Shown here: positions 23,473 to 34,080 of the stretch, one piece after another
Numbering within the stretch: position 1 is the stretch's first letter
How the letters are laid out: every line of letters begins with the position of its first letter
Source: Peromyscus leucopus
Lineage: Eukaryota > Chordata > Mammalia > Rodentia > Cricetidae
DNA: 64,000 nucleotides
Direction: 5' to 3'
Assembly (NCBI RefSeq): GCF_004664715.2
Contig: NC_051079.1
Span: 56,385,660-56,449,659 of the forward strand
The notes under the pieces: generated by a model
The model's database searches: none
Seen by the model: only the letters and a program-made list of their open reading frames with translations
What the model was told of the DNA's origin: nothing
Program-made: the position numbers and the translations under genes

Positions 23473-24104
23473 TTTGATTATCTTTTATTGTGTACTTTAC
23501 AGCACAGGAGCTGTCCTGAATGAGTCTTACTTATCATTTTAAAAAGTAACCATTAATGAAAATAACGTCTGGATCCAGGTAAGGTTTGCCCATCTCGCAC
23601 ATTTTGCTTCTTACGTATTACACAAATTGTCTCATCATGTTTAATAAAAATCTCTTAACCTTGGAAGTTTCGTGATCCCTCTTTTCAATAAGAAGATAGG
23701 CACAGACAGGCAATGGTAAGGCCACTGAAGACTATTGATCTTCAGGGTCAATAACAACTCGAAAGAAAGAGAGATGAACACCCCTTCCCAATAAACAAAC
23801 GTCTTCATGTTACCGTAACAGGGAAACAGGATGGTGGCAAATTGCTTGTCTCTTTCTGCTCTCAAGTTATTGACTTAGAACATGGCATGTTTGCACAATC
23901 GTCACTAAGTCACCAAATGGGAAATGTCTAAATCAAGCTGGAATTAATGTGTTGTAAAGTGTTGGGTAATAAGCCACACATTACCTCCAGGAGTGACAGA
24001 TTTTTAGAACTAAACCCTACTGTAAGCCTGAAGCAGCCACAGAAAACTGAGAAAAAAAGAAAAAGAAAGAAAAAAAAATCCAACAACAACAACAATGCTT
24101 GCTA
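23471..24104. other. Unique non-coding DNA
   Basis: No family is recognised. It ends in an A-rich stretch with AAAG and CAA units at 24040-24095. Confidence 0.5.
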
Positions 24105-24830
24105 GGTTATTGTGGGGTGTGAAAGCCTCTCTGCTGTGGAAAGGCAGTGTGAATCCATATTATGCAGAAATCAATGGCAGCCCAATCTTTGCAGGCTGCG
24201 CAAGGCGCCGCATGACAAGGGCACAGCCATTCGCCTAATCAAGCCGGTTGTGTGAAAGCAAAGAGCCCAGCTGAGTTCGCTATATCCAGCTGGACTTTGT
24301 TCGCTCCTTAATGGAGCAGGTCATACTTCTAACACCCCAAAGAAATCAAGCAGCCTCAGCCCGAGGGGCGCGGGGAAGTGTGGGGACTCCAGCAGCTCTG
24401 GGTTAAATCACTTCCATAGGTCATCTGCAGAGAAAAGAACTCGGGGAAATAATAAAGAAGTGTCATTTGGCTGTCTGTGTTTATGATCCCCCCAGCCAGG
24501 GAAGGGAGTTGGTGTTCACAGGGAAAGCGGTGTAGCTAGAGAAACATTTCGTCGTCGTTTTTATACTGTGCATTATACAGCTCTTGGCAGGACACTGGCT
24601 ACTAAAGTCAGTTCCCCTTCTTGAAAGCTGCACATTACAGGGGTCTATAAGCCAGAGTGACAGTGATAAAAGGCCAATTCGGGACTTGGGGACGATTTTT
24701 CCTAACAACATGCATTGCCTCTTTAGACACCTGCTGCTCTGCACAGCCCTCCGCAATGCAGCTTTGGGGTGGCCCTGGCTCAGAGCTGGGACGGTGAAGT
24801 TCAGATGAATGTCTCTCTCTTTATGGCCAC
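24105..24830. promoter_or_regulatory. Candidate conserved enhancer block, higher GC
   Basis: A repeat-free block with more CpG and GC than its surroundings. It contains ggctgcgcaaggcgccgc (24194-24211), a GCGCGGGG patch near 24366, homeodomain-type cctaatcaag and ccttaatgg cores, and AAATCACTT-like and TTATGATC words. The 154-codon reverse frame at 24481-24945 has no domain or credible start context and is probably chance. The block could be an enhancer or a distant promoter-like element. No CpG island is reached. Confidence 0.42.
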
Positions 24831-25029
24831 TCCAGGGGTGTGTGGAAGACTGATATCTCTGCCCCCTCCCTGGCACGAACAATGTCACCTTCCGAATACA
24901 CACGGAATTTATGAGAATGTGACAGGGTTCTTGAACCTTCTTCAAATCTGGGCTGATGACTTTGAAAACATGGTGACTGTTTTATTCCATTTACAACAGA
25001 ATCCTTAAAGACTATTCACATCAAAGCTG

Positions 25030-25200
25030 AGTTTACCTCATTCATCTCTAATTCTAGCATTGGGGAGGTGGAGACTGGAGGATTTCTAGGGCTCATTGAC
25101 CAACTTTAGCCAAAAGGGTTTCAGTGAGAGACCCTGCCTCAAAAAAATAAGGTGGAAAGCAATATAGGAAGAACTCTGTGTTGACCTGATTGTGCACACA
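25030..25200 (+). repeat. B4-type (ID_B1 composite) SINE, 3' part
   Basis: Reads 'ctctaattctagcattgggg', 'aggtggagactggaggattt', 'gtgagagaccctgcctc', then an A run, 'aaggtggaaagcaatatagg' and 'gttgacctgattgtgcacac'. This is the B4 B1-like half followed by its characteristic 3' tail, which runs directly into the CA repeat. Confidence 0.65.
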
Positions 25201-25201
25201 C

Positions 25202-25202
<1 letters not shown>

Positions 25203-25246
<44 letters not shown>
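25203..25246. repeat. (AC)22 microsatellite
   Basis: A perfect AC run at the 3' end of the B4 element. It probably seeded from the SINE's CA-rich tail. Confidence 0.97.
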
Positions 25247-25247
<1 letters not shown>

Positions 25248-25349
25248 ACGTCACAGAAGGTCTTTAGATTAAAACCTGCTGTACCAGCTCTGCCCAGGTC
25301 CCTAAACTTGGGGCAGGAAGAAGTGTGGTGATGCATTGTGTCCCCCAAT

Positions 25350-25800
25350 ATATTGTGCACCCTAATAAAGCTTACTGAGGATCAGAGGAAAAAGTCAGTT
25401 GCTATATTAAACATAGAAGTCAGGCATGTACACAGCCTTTTATCCTAGCATTGAGGAGGCAGAGGTCCATCCAGATCTCTGTGAGTTCAAGGACATACTG
25501 GAGAACAGAGCCAGGCATGGTGACACACACCTTTAATCCTAGCACTAACCATAGAGGTCTGGAGGTATGTACAGATAGACAGGAAGTGATGTAACTGGGC
25601 AGAGAGAGAAAGTGAGATGCAGAACAGAAAGGCATATAAGTGTGGGTATACAGGAAGTAAGGTCTCTTTGGCTGAGGATATTCAAGTATTCAGTAAGAAC
25701 ATGGCAGGCTTCTTTCTGCTCTTCTGATCTCTCAGTTTTTACTCCAATATCTGGCTTCAGGTTTTTATTAATAAGACCATTTAGCAATTCATTCTACAAA
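25350..25800 (+). repeat. Rodent LTR-like repeat containing B1-derived dimer
   Basis: Begins 'ctaataaagcttactgagg' and holds two B1-like segments in tandem: 'tttatcctagcattgagg' near 25438 and 'caggcatggtgacacacacctttaatcc' near 25512. A catataag TATA-like box at 25633-25640 follows, and it ends 'attaataagaccatttag' then 'attcattctac'. I recall this order from a dispersed rodent LTR-like family whose U3 captured B1 sequence. The family name is not certain. Confidence 0.55.
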
Positions 25801-27072
25801 GAAGTTCACCCACAAGCCTGCCCAGGCCCTCTGGCTCCGGGCAATCAGGCACCTTTATGATGAGTGAGTACAGGGTAGCAATATGGGAGGAGAGGGAGGG
25901 CAGAATGAATCATATGTAAGTGAGAGAGGCAGATGTGAAAAGATGAGGTGGTGAGGAATAGGCTGATGCAGATGCCCTTCTGCCACCCAGGGCCAGATGT
26001 CTGAGTCTGGGCTCCTGCCAAGGGCCATGACTTGGTCCTTGACCCAGATGAAGGCAGAGAGGATAGGGCCCTGCAGAGTTGGCCCTGCCCCTCACCTGCT
26101 GAAGCACTCAGGAGAGAGGGTCCTATACCTCACCTGGACAGCACAATAGAACATGACACTGACATACAGTATGAGATAAATGTTAAATCATTTGTCTCAT
26201 TCAATTTAAAGTATGACACAATAAAGTTCTTTTTGAGAACTTTCACACAATTCACGTGACATTTATTATATTATGTTGTCAATAATTTGTCTGATTGCTA
26301 CGTTATTGCAACCTCTTACTGGTCCTAATTTGTCTATTAGACCTCTTTAGAGGTCTGAATGTACAGAAAATGAATATAAGGAAATACAGGGTTTGGAACT
26401 GCCCGTGGTCCTGGGCATTCACTGGGGTTATTGGAATATTGGAAGCATCCCCTCTAGATGAGGCAGGGATACAGCACCATGATGGGTGTAAAGGACATAC
26501 TACTGCATGGTAGAGGAGCTTGGTTCCAATCTTGGCTCTGGTACTGTCTTACTGAAGGGCCCTCAGTAAAGTCTCCTTACTTCTCAATGAGTGAGTCTTC
26601 TTAGCAGCAAAGCAAGAGACCTGGGCCCTATGGTTTCTGCCTAAAATCTTATGGTTGTCTGATGAAATCTGTCTCACCAAGTGCTTTGGTGGAATTGGGA
26701 AGATGTTTGAAAGACTGGGACTCCACCTGCCCACCAATGATGTCTATGAACCATCTCAACCACTTCAGCATGGCACAGTAACCCTAGGAGTGTAATAGTG
26801 GCACTCATACCATGGTGGAAATCATCAACCACCAGCCAATTGTCTCTAATTGGACTTAAGACCTGCTTAACAAGAGGGGAACCATGTCTGGTACTGGAAA
26901 TCTATCTGACTGTGCAGCATTGGTGAAGTCACAATTATCGGGGGAGAATCCATAGTCACTAATTTACTAATCCAGCATAATCCCTATCAGCCATCTATAA
27001 ACATTTGTCCCACAGATAAGTGTAGTCTTCACCCTTCATCAAGAAATATATTTTAAAAAGTCATAATAAAAT
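25801..27072. other. Mostly unique DNA with decayed repeat traces
   Basis: Around 26030-26170 the wording ('ttggccctgcccctcacctgc', 'cacctggacagcacaatag') resembles a rodent dispersed repeat that I cannot name. The MIR at 26505-26600 is listed separately. The rest shows no exon or family. Confidence 0.4.
26505..26600 (+). repeat. Possible MIR SINE fragment
   Basis: The segment 'ggttccaatcttggctctgg' followed by a pyrimidine-rich 'tctccttacttctcaatgag' follows the MIR core and tail order with heavy decay. Confidence 0.45.
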
Positions 27073-27262
27073 GGGGCTGGAGAGATGGCTCAGTGGTTAA
27101 GGGCACCAGCTGCTCTTCCAGAGGACCAGGGTTCAATTCCCAGCACCCACATGGCAGTTTACAACTGTCTGTAACTCCAGTTCCAGGGGCTCTACCCTCA
27201 TGCAGATATCCATGCAGGCAAGACATCAATGCACATAAGGTAAAAATAAATAAATCATTGAA
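27073..27262 (+). repeat. B2/B3 SINE, well preserved
   Basis: Starts 'ggggctggagagatggctca' and has an intact A-box region (gtggttaagggcacc). It continues 'cccagcacccacatggcag', 'caactgtctgtaactccag' and 'atccatgcaggcaagaca', ending AAAAATAAATAAATC. This is a clear B2-superfamily element with little decay. Confidence 0.92.
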
Positions 27263-27403
27263 AAACAAAGAAACCTCTCTTTGAGGTAAAAGGAGACGAT
27301 GATAGAAAACCACAACCAATCAAAACGCAGAGTTGTGGATGCCAGTCCCAATGGATACACCTACAAAACATTTCTGCGCCTAAGGCTCAGGGAATGTTGT
27401 GGA

Positions 27404-27405
<2 letters not shown>

Positions 27406-27454
<49 letters not shown>
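27406..27454. repeat. (GT)24 microsatellite
   Basis: A perfect GT run inside the L1 3'UTR. Confidence 0.97.
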
Positions 27455-27455
<1 letters not shown>

Positions 27456-27766
27456 TTGTAAGAGCCAGAGGAACAGGGGTTTTGCCGTGAGATTGTGTCT
27501 CCTAGTAATATCAGAAGCTACACCTACAAAGTCTCACTGACATAATGCTCAAACGTGAGCTGAACAAGGATGACACCAATGAACACACCAAGCTGGACAG
27601 AGAAAAGCCTCTGAGGCCTCCACCCTACACAAAGAACTATAGGCAACTGAGCAGGGAACACTGAGAACAGGAGTGCTAGGGAAGAGCAGAGCAATTGGTT
27701 GCCCAGTGCCGAGTGATCAGCTCTGAAAACATACTTATAGGTAGCATATATTGGATGCGATAGAGC

Positions 27767-27768
<2 letters not shown>

Positions 27769-27824
<56 letters not shown>
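27769..27824. repeat. (GT)28 microsatellite
   Basis: A perfect GT run at the place where this L1 3'UTR normally has ATGTATGT/ACATACAT words. This suggests expansion from the element's own seed. Confidence 0.97.
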
Positions 27825-27827
<3 letters not shown>

Positions 27828-27935
27828 GATAGGCATGCAATAACAATTAGTAAACTAAAAAGAGGCTGTGAGTTTGAAGGTGAGCAAGGAGGGTTATGTG
27901 ATGCATTTTTAAAATGACAGAAAAAGTTAAAACCT

Positions 27936-28494
27936 AAAATTCAGAAAGTATTGACTTAAAATAAAATTGCAAAGCGCAGGGGCAGAGTGCAGAGGACTAG
28001 GTCTCTGCATCATGAGTCCTGCTTTCCGGGTCCTGGGTGTCCATTCTCACGGGGTGACAGCTCTGCTCCTTGGACTGCTCTCTTCTGAAGCTGTCCCTGC
28101 CCTTGGAGCCGTGGACTGGAGGGTCCTTCCTCTTAGGTCCATTCCAGCTTTGTGAGTTTTGCGTCTTGAATGTTCCACAGTGAAAAGTCACAAGTCTCAG
28201 CAAGGATCCTGGGCACTGAAAAATCCTCGCATGACCCAAACACTTCATGGTTTGGGGCTTATTAATTAATTTATGAAGCGGAAATTTTGAATGATTTAAT
28301 TTTTTTAAAAGCCTTATAAATAGCACTGATATTATATATACTAAGTTGTAACTATAACTGCTAGTCTTCAGTCCCATCAAAGACCTGAGAAGGAACATAA
28401 TGGTACCTGAGAAATGGAAGATGGATTCAAGCAACTTTTGGGAGTCTTGCAAGAGTAGACAGAGACAGCTGGCAGCCTGGACAGTCACCTATTG
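27936..28494. other. Unique non-coding DNA
   Basis: No family is recognised. The 163-codon reverse frame at 27997-28488 is one of the longest in the window. It runs out of unique DNA up to the edge of a hAT fragment and shows no domain, so it is left uncalled. Confidence 0.45.
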
Positions 28495-28590
28495 TTACAG
28501 TAGCAATGAAATAATTTTATGGTTGGAGGCCACCACAGCATGGGTTACTGTATGAAAGGGTCGCAGCATTAGGAAGGCTGAGAACCACTG
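28495..28590 (-). mobile_element. URR1-type hAT-Charlie fragment
   Basis: Plus strand reads 'gtagcaatgaaataatttta', 'tggttggaggccaccacag', 'aagggtcgcagcattaggaa' and ends with the terminal inverted repeat gagaaccactg. This is the reverse of the 5' half of a URR1-type nonautonomous hAT element. The other half is missing. Confidence 0.75.
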
Positions 28591-28700
28591 TTTTAGAGGG
28601 AATCCATACCTTGCTTCCACCAGCTCCCAAAGCAGCCAGCATTCTTGGCTAGTAGTGGCTTCATTCCCATTCTCTTTGTCATGGCATGACCTTGTCTTCT

Positions 28701-29094
28701 TGTAGCTAGACTTTTCCTGTCCTGCTTGCCCACAGTCAGGACAAATCTTTGTCACCCGCCAGTCCCACAGCCGCTCAGACCCAACCAAGTAAACACAGAG
28801 ACTTATATTGCTTACAAACTGTATGGCTGTGGCAGGCTTCTTGCTAACTGTTCTTATATCTTAAATTAATCCATTTCTATAGATCTATACCTTGCCACGT
28901 GGCTTGTGGCTTACCAGAGTCTTCACATGCTACTTGTCATGGCGGCGGCTGGCAATGTCTCTCTGCCTCAGCCTTCCGCTTCCCAGAATTCTTCTCTCTC
29001 CTTGTCCCACCTACTTCCTGCCTGGCCACTGGCCAATCAGTGTTTTATTTATTGACCAATCAGAGCAATTTGACATACAGACCATCCCACAGCA
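28701..29094 (-). mobile_element. ERV LTR (3' LTR with polypurine tract)
   Basis: The element has TG..CA ends (tgtagctagac at the left, cccacagca at the right on the plus strand). Read on the minus strand it has two CCAAT-box type GATTGG motifs near its start, a palindromic E-box (gccacgtggc, 28894-28903) and a GT-rich end. Immediately before its 5' end on the minus strand (29095-29107) lies an AAAAGGGGAAG polypurine tract, as expected next to a 3' LTR. This family is common in cricetid sequence as I recall it. No retroviral genes remain. Confidence 0.7.
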
Positions 29095-29109
29095 CTTCCC
29101 CTTTTCTTT

Positions 29110-29193
29110 GCTACTGTTATGAACTGTAATGTAAATTCTGATGTGTGACTCCTGTGGGGGTCACAACTCACAGGCTGAGGGTTGAGAACCACT
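29110..29193 (+). mobile_element. URR1-type hAT-Charlie fragment
   Basis: Reads 'gctactgttatgaactgtaa', 'tgtaaattctgatgtg' and ends 'ggttgagaaccacta', the opposite half of URR1 to that at 28495-28590. The two pieces have the same terminal repeat at their right ends. They are therefore two different truncated copies, not one element split by the LTR. Confidence 0.75.
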
Positions 29194-29405
29194 ATTTAAA
29201 GGATCTTGGGGAAGCCAATCCTGCCTTCACTTTGATTTTAGCCCTGCTTGAAAAATTCAATGTGGACATCTGCTCTCTAGAACATAAGAGAGTAAATTCA
29301 TATTGTTTTAAGCCACTGCTCATGATATTTTTGTTACTGCAGCAATAGTAAATTAAGACAACCTAGATTTTTTTTTAAAGCAAAGATTTTTTAAAATTAT
29401 TATTG

Positions 29406-29518
29406 TCAGGTTTGGGGGCACAGTCCTGTCGTTGCAGCTACTTAAGAGTCCGAGCTGGGGCCTTGAGCCTATGGGTTTGTGATCAGCCTGGGAACTATAA
29501 TATCATCTCATCTTAGAA
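29406..29518 (+). repeat. Ancient 7SL-derived monomer (PB1/FAM type)
   Basis: The order 'caggtttgggggcacagtcctgtcgttgcagctactta', 'gagcctatgggtttgtgatcagcctgggaac' and 'atctcatctta' follows the 7SL-like monomer 'gtagtcccagctac...gcctgggcaac'. It is closer to proto-B1 than to modern B1. Confidence 0.55.
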
Positions 29519-32269
29519 AACTAAATGCTTTTCTTTTCTTTCAAAATAGACATTTGGAGAAGAATTTGGTTCATTTAGGTTCCATTTGAAAACAGGGCCT
29601 CTAAAGAATTAATGCTTTTCTGCATAGTTTCCAGCTTCGTCCAACTAGCTGTAAGAGTTCATAATTTACAACCATTTTCTTCCAAATTTCAGTCAGTTGC
29701 CAGAGATTCCAATACCACACTTGTCCTCCAACATGAGCAGTTGCCATGCGCACAGCAGGATTGCCCAAACTGGGTCTGCATTCTCCCTTCCAGCACAGTG
29801 GGTCCTGCCCTCAGTCTATCTGTAACCCTTGGAAAGCAGCCTCTGAAGAAGCCACTAAGTCCTTAATCTTTAAGCTGCAGGTAGGAAAATTTGGCCTCTT
29901 CAGACTCCCAGAATCCCCCGAGAAACAGAGGCATGAGATCTCATTGGTTCTCTGTTGAGGAGAGAAGGAAGACGATGTTCTATGGAACCTAGAGCCAACT
30001 TTCAGATGTTTGTGTATTCTCCTTCCTTTACCACCCCCACCCCAAGTCTTTATAAGCTATTTCCAATGCCCCTTACTCAGCTCTTGATTAATCTTAAATG
30101 TGGATAAATTGTGAGCGTTTGCTGTGTGATTTAGGATTGGATATCCAAAGACGACATAAAGATCGATGTTAAAATAACTGAAGGGAAACACATTTAAAAA
30201 GCATCCTCTGTTAAAATTTCAAAGGGTCAATGCCCTTAACCAGACAGGCAGGTGCTAGATGACAGTAGATGCTGAAAAACCCTTTGCAGATGGCAGCTTA
30301 TAATTCTAGCAGTGCCATTTTCAGTTAATATGGGCTTAGAGAGGGAATAGTTATGTCCAGCAGCCTGGTGGTTGATTCTAAATGGGATACTTTCCACAAA
30401 GCTGAACACAAAGTTCACAGTTGATCATTTGAGTGGCTGAATTTTCCTCTGGGGGGAGGAGTGCTGATTCTGGAACTTACCATCTTTGAAGACGTCTACT
30501 AGACAGTGACAATATAATTCATTTTAATAGTTATATATAAATCAGGGAAATTATTGGTATCCGAAAGCTGTAAGTCTTACTTAGTTGTTTAGTTGCTATA
30601 AACTTTTAGATGCATAGAACTAAAATTGGAGGTTATTTCTTTTCATGAATTTTCCCCCTCCTCTTTCTCTTCCTTTTTTTTCTTCCCTTTAAGGTCCTTT
30701 GATGTTGCCAGTCTCTCTTACCATGTAGCATTCAACCCCAAAATTACATGAATAAAAACCACTTTTCTTCAGGACTCTGTGGACTGGGCTCAGTAGGGTG
30801 GTTCTTCTGCCCATCTCACAGGAGCTCTCTCTTATCATTCATATCTCTCTTATCATTCAGCTCCAAACAATTCTGGGGTTGAAATATTCTTGCCAGCTCT
30901 TACAGTCATAATACTAGGGCACCGGAGTAGAGAGCGCCCCAGCCCTCGGCCCTCTCCTTGTCCCTCTTCTTTACCCAGGATACTTTGGACCTCTTTACAT
31001 GGCCACGAGGTTCTAAGAGTAAGCACTCTGATAACGAAGGTGCTGTACTGAGTGAGGAGTCCCTATTCTTCTACAGGCGTTTGTTTGTTTATATGCTACT
31101 GACCCATCTATGTGAGGGGAGCAAAGGAGGACAGCTACTGGGGAACCACAGTCTACTGCCTTCCGTATAAATGTGATCATAGCAGAAGCAAATCTCATTC
31201 TGTGCCTCACAATAAAGATTTATTTACAGTAGCTACTGGTAATGAGGATAATTTAATGTTGGTGCCATTGTGTAGCTATGTGAATAGATGAATGAATGAA
31301 TTCATATTTTAGTGGTTATGCCTTATATTTGGTGTGCAAAAATTGACAGTCATAAAGATAGTGATATGTTTGATATTAGAGAAAGCAAGAGTTGGATATT
31401 CTAATTTCATCTCAGGGACCTTAGGACTCTCATTCAGATGCTAAAGTTGACTTTAAGGTCCAATTGGGTAGCAATAATTGGACATTGTTAAAACAATAGT
31501 GTTCATCAAGTCCATGGAGTTCTTTTGGCTCTACCCATGTCCTATCAGAAGAATTTTTTTCGTTGTTTCTCAATTATCAGCATCCATTATTCTAGGCAGG
31601 AGAGATAGGCAGGATTTCCAGGGAAAGAGAGGAAGAGGAAAAATCTAGGTGCCTGAGTTACACCAGTGAGATGCCAATGAGACATAAAAGGAGTCAGACA
31701 TACAGAATGAAAGAAAGGTGGATAGCCACGTGGTAAAATGAAGATTAATAGAGGGAAGTTAATTTAAGTTGTGAGAGCTAGTGGGACAAACCTAAGCTTA
31801 GACTGAGCTTTCATAGTTAATAAGAGGTCTCCTTGTCATTATTTGAGAACTGGCCGTGGGACAGAGAAAAGACTTGTTACAAGACTCAGCGTCTCAACAC
31901 AAATTTACTTTTCTATTTAATCCAAATTAGCGAGACATGTTTATCACCTTAAATCTACTTGGACAGTATATTCTTTGGGTTCAAATCAGACTATGTATCG
32001 TCCTAAGTTAGACTATGGTAGAGGAGTGGGAAACTTCCAGCCATGTAACAGGTTTTCCCTGAAGAAAATTTTGCCTTTGTCATCAGTTAAGGTTATTAAA
32101 AAATAATCAAACAAACAAAAAAAAGCCTTGCTAAATTAGAAAATAAAAATGTCACCGGAGGAAAATGCAGTGACTTAGACTCTGCTATTAAGAGCCTTCT
32201 GTTGAAGGGCCTTGTGAGTGGTTGCCACACAAAGAAATTGCCAACCACCATGGTTTTCACCTGTGACTG
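29519..32269. other. Unique non-coding DNA
   Basis: A long repeat-poor interval. A SOX-type inverted pair (ATTGTT, 2 bases, AACAAT) sits at 31484-31497. A duplicated 'tctctcttatcattca' phrase occurs near 30828-30860. Frames of 60 to 84 codons show no domains. No exon or repeat family is recognised. Confidence 0.5.
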
Positions 32270-32770
32270 GAACATGCTGATAAAATGGACTAGCGTTTCC
32301 TTTTCTTTCTTGGTTTATTGGTGTAATTCTGCTACATTTGTAGCTGAGTTTGAACCAAATCTATAAAGTCATTTATTATCAAGAAAACAGGTTTAAGAAA
32401 CAAGAAACTTGACTACACTGATAAAACATAGAAGCTCAAAGTATGAATGTGGGATTGAATGAGGATTTGATTTGTATGCTGCGCATAAAGACTTAGCAAG
32501 CAGAAGTGAAAGTTTTTATTGTCTTGTCTGTGAATGACTATTCATAAGTACAAAATTAATATTTATTAAAATAAATTTAGCACTTCATTGTAAATAGGGC
32601 CATTGTAAATAATGACCCTTTATTATCTTCTGCTTGCTCTGTTATGTTTCAAATTGTAATCACCTCTGTAAAGTTACAGCCTCAATTTGCCAAGATTTAT
32701 ATAAAAATAAATATCCATTTATGAGTCCAACTTATGCTTTACAAATTGCTCACCATGTAAAAGGCTTTTG
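32270..32770. promoter_or_regulatory. Candidate conserved enhancer block
   Basis: Repeat-free AT-rich DNA with many homeodomain-type words (attaatatttatta, cattgtaaataat twice, catttattatc) and forkhead-type TGTAAATA near 32590 and 32613. The mix of TTTATTG, CAAAT and TGTAATCACC words is typical of developmental enhancers. Inference only. Confidence 0.38.
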
Positions 32771-33839
32771 TTTGTAGGATGGGAGAGTACTACTTGAGAA
32801 AGGGGGGATCCCCATGACTTACTCAACTGCAGGGAATGATGAATCTTGGTGGATGACACTAGACCTTGCTGGGTCCTGACAGTACCAAGCATGGTGACAT
32901 TTCTGTTTGGGAGGGACCAACTTCTAGGATGGTTTCTATGAGGGGTGATTCAAAGGGTGATGGGAATTTCTTGTTGCAAAAAAAACGTCTCTCTTGTCTA
33001 GGCCCTGAGGCATTTGAAATTTTCCTCTTGGATTTCCTTTATTTGAAGTTTTGTCTTTCTGGAAATGGCAAAAGGCACTCCAGTAGTCCTGGGAAAGGTA
33101 GCATCAACAGCAAAGCATGGATGAGACCTCTCCCCTCAAGTGAAAGATCAAGGCTGCAGAAACAGCGGCAGCTCAGAAAAGGAGGAAAAGAAGAAACTCT
33201 ACACAAGCTGCAGCAACGTCAATGCAGAGACCAACAACAGTGCATAGGTTTCCCACAGGCTCATTCAGACTGACACTGTACACCTGCTGTCACCATGGTG
33301 AGCATACAGAAATGATGACCCATGGGAGTCAATGATTTATACAATACATATACTAATACAATGTATAAGGAAATATATGAGGAAGTTCTCCCCAAATATT
33401 TCCATGCAATGCTGATAGACTAAGAGGGTTTGAACTAAAGTCTTAGGCTTTATTCCAAGTAGGAGATAGACTCTGGCTGCAGCTTCCAGCCCCGTGGTCA
33501 TATTCATAAAAAAGGATGTGGTTGGGGCTAGACTGATCTGGAAGGCCTAACTGGCTACCACAAAAGCTTGCCTCATGATTGCAACAGAAACTAAATGCTT
33601 ACCTCATAAGTTATAATTGTTAGTCTTTATGGAAGCATTAATGGAAATCAGTTGGTTGAAAGCTAAATGAGCAATTATTTGTCACTGAAAATTGTACCTG
33701 TTCCCCCTAATATACCTATACACTCATATATGTACATATGTAAATATTAATAACTATGTCAATCGTACTAACTAGCCTTGTTTATTAAAATAACCAATTG
33801 ACTGATTTACAGAAATCAACCATTTCTTTATCTTGTCTG
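32771..33839. other. Unique non-coding DNA with one K/R/Q-rich reading frame
   Basis: Contains a 135-codon plus-strand frame (32866-33273) whose C-terminal half is rich in K, R and Q. It does not overlap a known repeat, but it matches no family that I know and the start context is weak. No splice signals decide the matter. The rest is single-copy sequence. Confidence 0.35.
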
Positions 33840-34080
33840 TTTTTTTTCTGTTTGTGTATGTGTATGCTCACACATGTGCTGATGACATGATCACACGGAG
33901 GACAAGTCTGGGTGTTAGTCTTTAGCAACCACCCTGTCTTTTTCTTCTTCTTTATGTTTGTGGTTGGGTTTCTCACTAGCCTGGAATTCATCAACGTGGC
34001 TAGGCTGCTCCTCAGATGTTCCTGAGTTGTGGAGCCTTTGTTTCCCACATGATTTTATTTGTTCTTAAAATAGAGCTCAG
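33840..34080 (-). repeat. B4-type SINE, diverged
   Basis: The plus strand has a (TG)-rich start, 'cggaggacaagtctgggtg', then 'tttctcactagcctggaatt', 'cgtggctaggctgctcc' and ends near 'ccacatgattttatttg'. This is the reversed order of a B4 element, as in the better copy at 43540-43982. Confidence 0.55.

Larger units (their letters stand above)
27287..27935 (+). repeat. L1 3'UTR (Lx-class) with two microsatellite expansions
   Basis: Landmarks in order are 'gattgtaagagccagaggaac', 'gtgagattgtgtctcctag', 'agaagctacacctacaaagt', 'caaagaactataggcaactga', 'caattggttgcccagtgcc', 'ctgaaaacatacttatagg' and 'gcatgcaataacaattag'. These match the rodent L1 3'UTR as I know it. Two long GT runs interrupt it. 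The element is 5' truncated and has no coding sequence. Confidence 0.75.

Noticed and set aside
24481..24945. 154-codon minus-strand frame in the GC-richer block
   Set aside because: Overlaps plus-strand frames, no known family and no splice or start context. Non-coding constraint explains the block better.
27997..28488. 163-codon minus-strand reading frame
   Set aside because: Ends at the edge of a hAT fragment, has no domain or promoter context and no splice evidence.
32866..33273. 135-codon K/R/Q-rich frame, considered as a secreted factor or ribosomal-type fragment
   Set aside because: No alignable motif, weak start and no flanking exons. Kept only as a note.
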